Source: Platanthera guangdongensis (lineage: Eukaryota > Streptophyta > Magnoliopsida > Asparagales > Orchidaceae). Taken from it: a DNA stretch of 64,000 nt. Below are positions 62,750 through 64,000 of the stretch, piece after piece (positions within the stretch are counted from its first letter, which is position 1; each line of letters starts with the position of its first letter). The stretch lies in assembly GCA_039583875.1 (NCBI GenBank), contig CM077149.1, forward strand, positions 155,810,932 to 155,874,931, written 5' to 3'. The notes beneath the pieces are model-generated. The model saw only the letters and a list, made by a program, of their open reading frames with translations, searched no databases and had not been told where the DNA came from. A program made the translations under genes and the position numbers.

Positions 62750-64000
62750 AATTCTCCACCCTTGTACGGAGGTGGCCTTCTTAGGTCATATCATCAGCGG
62801 CGCTGGATTGGCAGTAGACCCGGCCAAGATTCGGGCAGTTCAGGATTGGCCACTGTTGAAGACAGCCACGGATATACGGAGCTTCCTGGGACTTGCCGGA
62901 TATTACCGGAAGTTCGTCGAAGGATTCTCCCGGATTGCACTCCCTCTTACATCCCTGACGAAGAAGGAATCCCCTTTCATTTGGACGCCACAGTGCGAGG
63001 CGACCTTTATGGAGTTGAAGGGTTGGCTTACCTCGACTCCCATTCTCGCTCTTCCGTCGGGAAGGGAGGGATTCTAGGTGTACACAGACGCCTCCTACCA
63101 GGGGATGGGTGCCGTTCTGATGCAGAACGGGCACATAATAGCCTATGCCTCCCGACAGCTGAAGACACATGAGAAGAACTATCCGGTGCATGATCTAGAG
63201 ATAGGTGCAATGATCTTTGCTATGAAGATTTGGCGACACTACCTCTATGGGTTCACTGTAATATCTTCTCCGACCATAAGAATTTGAGATATGTGGACAC
63301 ACAGAAGGAACTCAACATCAGATAGAGATGTTGGGTGGAGTTCCTGTCAGATTACCAGTACACCATGCACTACCATCCCGGCAAGGCGAACGTGGTGGAA
63401 GATGCTCTGAGCCGGAGAGGAGATACGTCTGGGAAGGAACCACAGCTGATGTCCATGGAGCTAGTCCGGTCTTTAAGAGATATGCAGATATCCCTAGTAT
63501 TCGAGAATGATCCAGGGCTATACATGGAGTATCTAGCATCGATGATTGCCATAGATGATATTCGGGACTGCATCTGGGACGGACATAAGACAGATGCATG
63601 GGCAGAGCCGTTATTTCAAGCCTTGAAGGAGGGTTTGAAGGGAGATTATTCACTGAGAGATGAGTTGCTATATTTCAGAGGCAGGGTCTATATACCCGCA
63701 GGAGGTCAGATTCGGGAGGACATCATGGAGGAAACACATTGTAGCAGATATCCTATACACCCGGGGATCACCAAGATGATGGCAGACTTGAAGAGGATGA
63801 TGTTCTGGCCGGGGATGAAGAAGGACATTATATACTTTGTGACTCATTGCGAGGCATGCCAGCTAGTGAAGGCGGAGTGCAGAAACCCCGCGGGATTGCT
63901 ACAGCCACTTCCGGTGCCGGAGTGGAAATTTGAGGACATCGCGATTGATTTCATTCATGGCCTTCCCAGATCACGGACGAGAAATGATTCGATTTGGGTC
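62750..64000 (+). pseudogene. Element Y RT end, RNase H and integrase (partial)
   Basis: RT palm/thumb end at 62763-63074 (VAFLGHIISGAGLAVDP; FLGLAGYYRKFVEGFSRI; FIWTPQCEATF). A TAG at 63075 falls just before RNase H ([29 protein letters not shown]; 63078-63250), then a frame change. From about 63327 the frame is open to the window end: RNase H end (YHPGKANVVEDALSR), linker, integrase zinc domain (HCSRYPIHPGITKM ... HCEACQLVK) and the start of the core (FEDIAIDFIHGLP). Wording fits Tekay/Del. At least one stop and one or two frameshifts prevent expression; the core continues outside the window. Confidence 0.9.

Larger units (their letters stand above)
47787..64000 (+). mobile_element. Element Y: Tekay/Del-like gypsy element, runs off the window
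   Basis: Plus orientation. The 5' LTR spans 47787-61276 (about 4966 bp after removing copia 2), a tRNA-Met-type primer site follows at 61279-61290, and RT, RNase H and integrase remnants run to the window end. Gag and protease are not recognisable in 61291-62740. The bases GCTGG (47782-47786) are the candidate target duplication; the other copy would be outside the window. Confidence 0.82.

Overview
The window looks like intergenic nuclear DNA from a flowering plant with a repeat-rich genome. Almost all of it is LTR retrotransposons inserted into one another. I recognise Ty1/copia elements with gag, integrase and YVDD reverse transcriptase, Ty3/gypsy chromovirus, Tekay/Del-like and Tat-like elements, initiator-tRNA(Met) primer sites, TATA boxes inside LTRs, a hAT-like transposon and a piece of plant mitochondrial 26S rRNA. 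I see no bacterial or plastid gene and no complete ordinary plant gene, and I cannot name the species.

Layout. 1-2498 is mitochondrial-like DNA with an rrn26 fragment. 2507-3506 is a hAT-like element with a perfect 38-bp TIR and an 8-bp target duplication (TSD). 3541-4485 is a gutted retroelement with one LTR. 4802-5829 is a solo LTR of a Tat-like family. 5830-9065 is degraded repeat DNA. 9066-15395 (Tat1) is a complete non-autonomous Tat-like element (gag-protease only, TSD ATGAA) inserted beside the primer site of an older Tekay-like element (X). 17610-23659 is a young Reina-type chromovirus (TSD CACTA). 24070-24455 may be two exons of an unrecognised gene. 25180-26017 is GC-rich tandem repeat with long poly-G runs. 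26018-42679 is a degraded Tekay-like element (Z) whose 3' LTR is split by a 12-kb copia element (copia 1, 26504-38565, TSD AAGTT).

42680-46057 is a 5' part of copia 3. It is cut by a Tat-like element (Tat2, 46058-47786), which is cut by a Tekay-like element (Y, 47787 to beyond 64000). The roughly 5-kb 5' LTR of Y is in turn interrupted by copia 2 (49722-58240, TSD GAGGG). Insertion order on the right side is therefore copia 3, Tat2, Y, copia 2.

The theme that best deserves follow-up is shared architecture. Copia 1, 2 and 3 and the Tat LTRs all carry arrays of short inverted repeats in U3, mostly upstream of the TATA box. Unrelated families share a TCGACGA/TCGTCGA core, including a 17-nt string identical between a gypsy LTR and a copia element. 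In copia 1 the same motif recurs directly upstream of a long extra reading frame (aORF) lying between pol and the 3' LTR. Copia 2 carries a related aORF with related repeats upstream, and has lost all of pol while keeping gag and the aORF. Tat2 has its own extra gene on the opposite strand, with a TATA box and a convincing intron. Whether the repeats are recognition sites for element-encoded or host proteins is inference, and tests are given in the findings.
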